Positions 62,618-64,000 of a stretch of 64,000 nt of DNA are shown here, piece by piece. The position numbers were made by a program, and so were the translations under genes. Location: the NCBI GenBank assembly GCA_965242685.1, contig OZ251487.1, forward strand, positions 744,001 through 808,000, in the 5' to 3' direction. The first letter of the stretch is position 1; every line of letters starts with the position of its first letter. The notes below the pieces were generated by a model that saw only the letters and a program-made list of their open reading frames with translations, had not been told where the DNA came from and made no database searches. This DNA is from G965215055 sp965242685 (lineage in GTDB: Bacteria > Pseudomonadota > Gammaproteobacteria > UBA4575).

Positions 62618-63593
62618 GCTCCGCCCTTAGTGCTATGGTGATTAGGTCATCTTTCACGGCACTCAAACGCGGTAGTCGCCTCCGCATGAAGCATTCCATC
62701 ATCAGCTCGGCGGGATTTACTCCCAGCGCACTTTTCAGACCGATGTATGAGGTGGTCAGTCTGGGATTCACTTCCACCAGAAGGTTTTTTTCCCGTGTAA
62801 TCAACACATCAACGCCCGTATAACCTTGCAGGCCCGGCAAGGCCCGCACCAGTTTTTCGCTGAATGATCTCAATTTACTATCTTCAAAAGCGTTTACGCC
62901 GCACTGCTTTAATACCAAACCGCCGTCTTGCTCAATCAGATGTTGTTCATTGACACTCAGAAGCAAGCATTGCCCCTGCCAACATAATAAGCTCAAGCTC
63001 GCGTGCGTACCCTCTATGAACGGCTGAACGATAAATCGCTCGTTGGTCCGCTTTGCCAGTTCACATTCCAGGCTGCTTCTGTCGGGCAGCAGCATCAATT
63101 GCTCACAACCGACGCCATCAATTGGCTTTATCACCCACCGGTCACAATCAATTTCTGGTAGATCATCCGGCATATAGGTGGGTATTTGCGGAATGTCATG
63201 GGCTTGCAGATATTTGTATGTGGCGTATTTATCACTGGTCAAGCCGATACTTTCGACATTGCTGTTGAAAAGTACGAAGTCTCGCCCCGAGAATCGCTCA
63301 CACAATGAGAGCAGTATACCATCTGTTTCCGGGGCAATAATCAACAAGGCATCAAACCAATCGCTCAGTTCCTCAACCCTCTTAACGCAGTCATGTCCCG
63401 GTAGTACAGTATCACTTGTGGTAAAGCACCCAAGACGATAGTCAATCAACGTTTTTACTTCCACGTCCGGCAATGCCCTGAAATCACTGACCACGGCGTT
63501 GCGCATCATGCTACCCTCTCTGACCAGTGATGGAGAAAGAGCACGGTCTACCATCCCGCCACCGGTGATATACTCTAAAATCAATATCTTCAC
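62607..63593 (-). CDS. ATP-grasp ligase, MfnD-like (tyramine-glutamate ligase type)
   Basis: 328 residues, GTG start at 63593 (MKILILEYITGGGMVDRAL). ATP-grasp elements: TSDKYATYKYLQAHDIPQIP, RWVIKPIDGVGCEQLMLL, ERFIVQPFIEGTHASLSLL and DVLITREKNLLVEVNPRLTT. MfnD adds glutamate to tyramine in methanofuran synthesis; an equivalent step is inferred here. First gene of the minus-strand operon, divergent from the HisA/HisF-like gene. Confidence 0.84.
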   Translation of the reverse strand: MKILILEYITGGGMVDRALSPSLVREGSMMRNAVVSDFRALPDVEVKTLIDYRLGCFTTSDTVLPGHDCVKRVEELSDWFDALLIIAPETDGILLSLCERFSGRDFVLFNSNVESIGLTSDKYATYKYLQAHDIPQIPTYMPDDLPEIDCDRWVIKPIDGVGCEQLMLLPDRSSLECELAKRTNERFIVQPFIEGTHASLSLLCWQGQCLLLSVNEQHLIEQDGGLVLKQCGVNAFEDSKLRSFSEKLVRALPGLQGYTGVDVLITREKNLLVEVNPRLTTSYIGLKSALGVNPAELMMECFMRRRLPRLSAVKDDLITIALRAEHAI

Positions 63594-63604
63594 ATCGCTC
63601 TGTA

Positions 63605-64000
63605 ATGCAAATTATTCCTGTCCTTGACCTTCGTGAAGGATTGGTCGTCCATGCCAAAAAAGGTGAGCGGAATAACTATCTTCCCATCGTTTCACGCTTG
63701 TGCGCGGCTGCAACTCCCCTTGATGTTATTGCCGGCATCCTGAAGCTGTATACCTTTAAGCGTATCTACATTGCCGACCTGGACGCCTTGCAGCAACGGG
63801 GTAATAACATTGATATCATCGTCTCGATATGCCAAGTGTACCCCCAACTGGAAATATGGCTGGATACCGGCCTTTCCCTAATTGAACGCTATTTGAAAGA
63901 TTTTGCATTCGCCTCATTGCGCATGGTGTTATCCACTGAATCACTCGGGTCGGTGTCTGCCCTTGCTCCATTCATGGGCCATTATGCACGTCACAACTTC
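63605..64000 (+). CDS. HisA/HisF-like TIM-barrel protein (3' end beyond window)
   Basis: First 132 codons are visible and the frame is open to the window end. MQIIPVLDLREGLVVHAKKG resembles the first strand and phosphate-site of HisA/HisF, with YIADLDALQQRGNNIDII matching the second-half strand pattern. HisA/HisF-family paralogues occur in H4MPT/methylofuran gene groups of methylotrophs. Not assigned to histidine synthesis, since no his genes are nearby. Only 11 bp separates its start from the divergent MfnD-like start. Confidence 0.8.
   Translation, partial: MQIIPVLDLREGLVVHAKKGERNNYLPIVSRLCAAATPLDVIAGILKLYTFKRIYIADLDALQQRGNNIDIIVSICQVYPQLEIWLDTGLSLIERYLKDFAFASLRMVLSTESLGSVSALAPFMGHYARHNF

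Overview
The window reads as a gammaproteobacterial chromosome from a methylotroph. Gammaproteobacterial markers are a purL upstream of ssrA (tag ANDDNYALAA), an sdhC-D-A-B-sdhE-ygfX operon, ygfZ, lysS, a prfB with the classical programmed +1 frameshift, recJ and a DUF1249 gene. C1-type markers are two gene groups for tetrahydromethanopterin/methylofuran cofactors: a DHPS-like protein, a DUF447 protein and MfnB at 39-42 kb, and MfnD/MfnF/PabB/MfnE-like proteins plus a HisA/HisF-like protein at 59.6-64 kb. A methanotroph or close relative is my best guess; the genus cannot be read from the sequence.

Layout. 1-3249: purL (3' end cut by the window edge) and tmRNA. 3250-16900: an accessory defence region. 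It holds five paralogous small membrane/coiled-coil genes that share an upstream repeat, a three-gene MmeI-like methyltransferase / DEAH helicase / GIY-YIG nuclease operon bracketed by a 24-nt direct repeat, and an McrBC locus with a duplicated N-terminal domain and a frameshift in mcrB. 16895-25664: core genes (DUF1249, ygfX, sdhE, sdhBADC, ygfZ, a small protein, lysS, prfB). 25800-37146 and 41988-46493: two clusters of six amplified GT-C membrane glycosyltransferases with nine copies of a C-terminal soluble domain, plus a GT2 enzyme and a flippase-like protein. The first cluster lies between recJ and prfB, which are adjacent in E. coli, and its first gene has a 28-nt poly-C tract over its start region. 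46847-57074: a CDF transporter and a complete type I-C CRISPR-Cas locus (cas3, cas5, cas8c, cas7, cas4, cas1, cas2) with 16 repeats and 15 spacers. 57112-64000: an MMPL/RND exporter and the second cofactor-biosynthesis operon.

The most striking observation is in the gap between cas3 and cas5. A solitary 12-nt copy of the crRNA handle (end of the CRISPR repeat) sits directly beneath a small hairpin and is followed by a pseudo-spacer. The first 19 nt of that pseudo-spacer match a site 67 bp upstream, which overlaps a TTGACT -35 box, at 17 of 19 positions. The two mismatches fall at positions 6 and 12, the positions flipped out in type I crRNA-DNA duplexes. I read this as a crRNA-like guide (CreR/CreA type) by which the type I-C effector represses the promoter of its own cas5-cas8c-cas7 operon. 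A perfect 15-bp inverted repeat lies between this element and cas5.

Second in interest is the poly-C tract. In the sequence as given the upstream TTG start is out of frame with the glycosyltransferase, and a change of +1 or -2 C would join them, as expected for a phase-variable surface-glycosylation gene.
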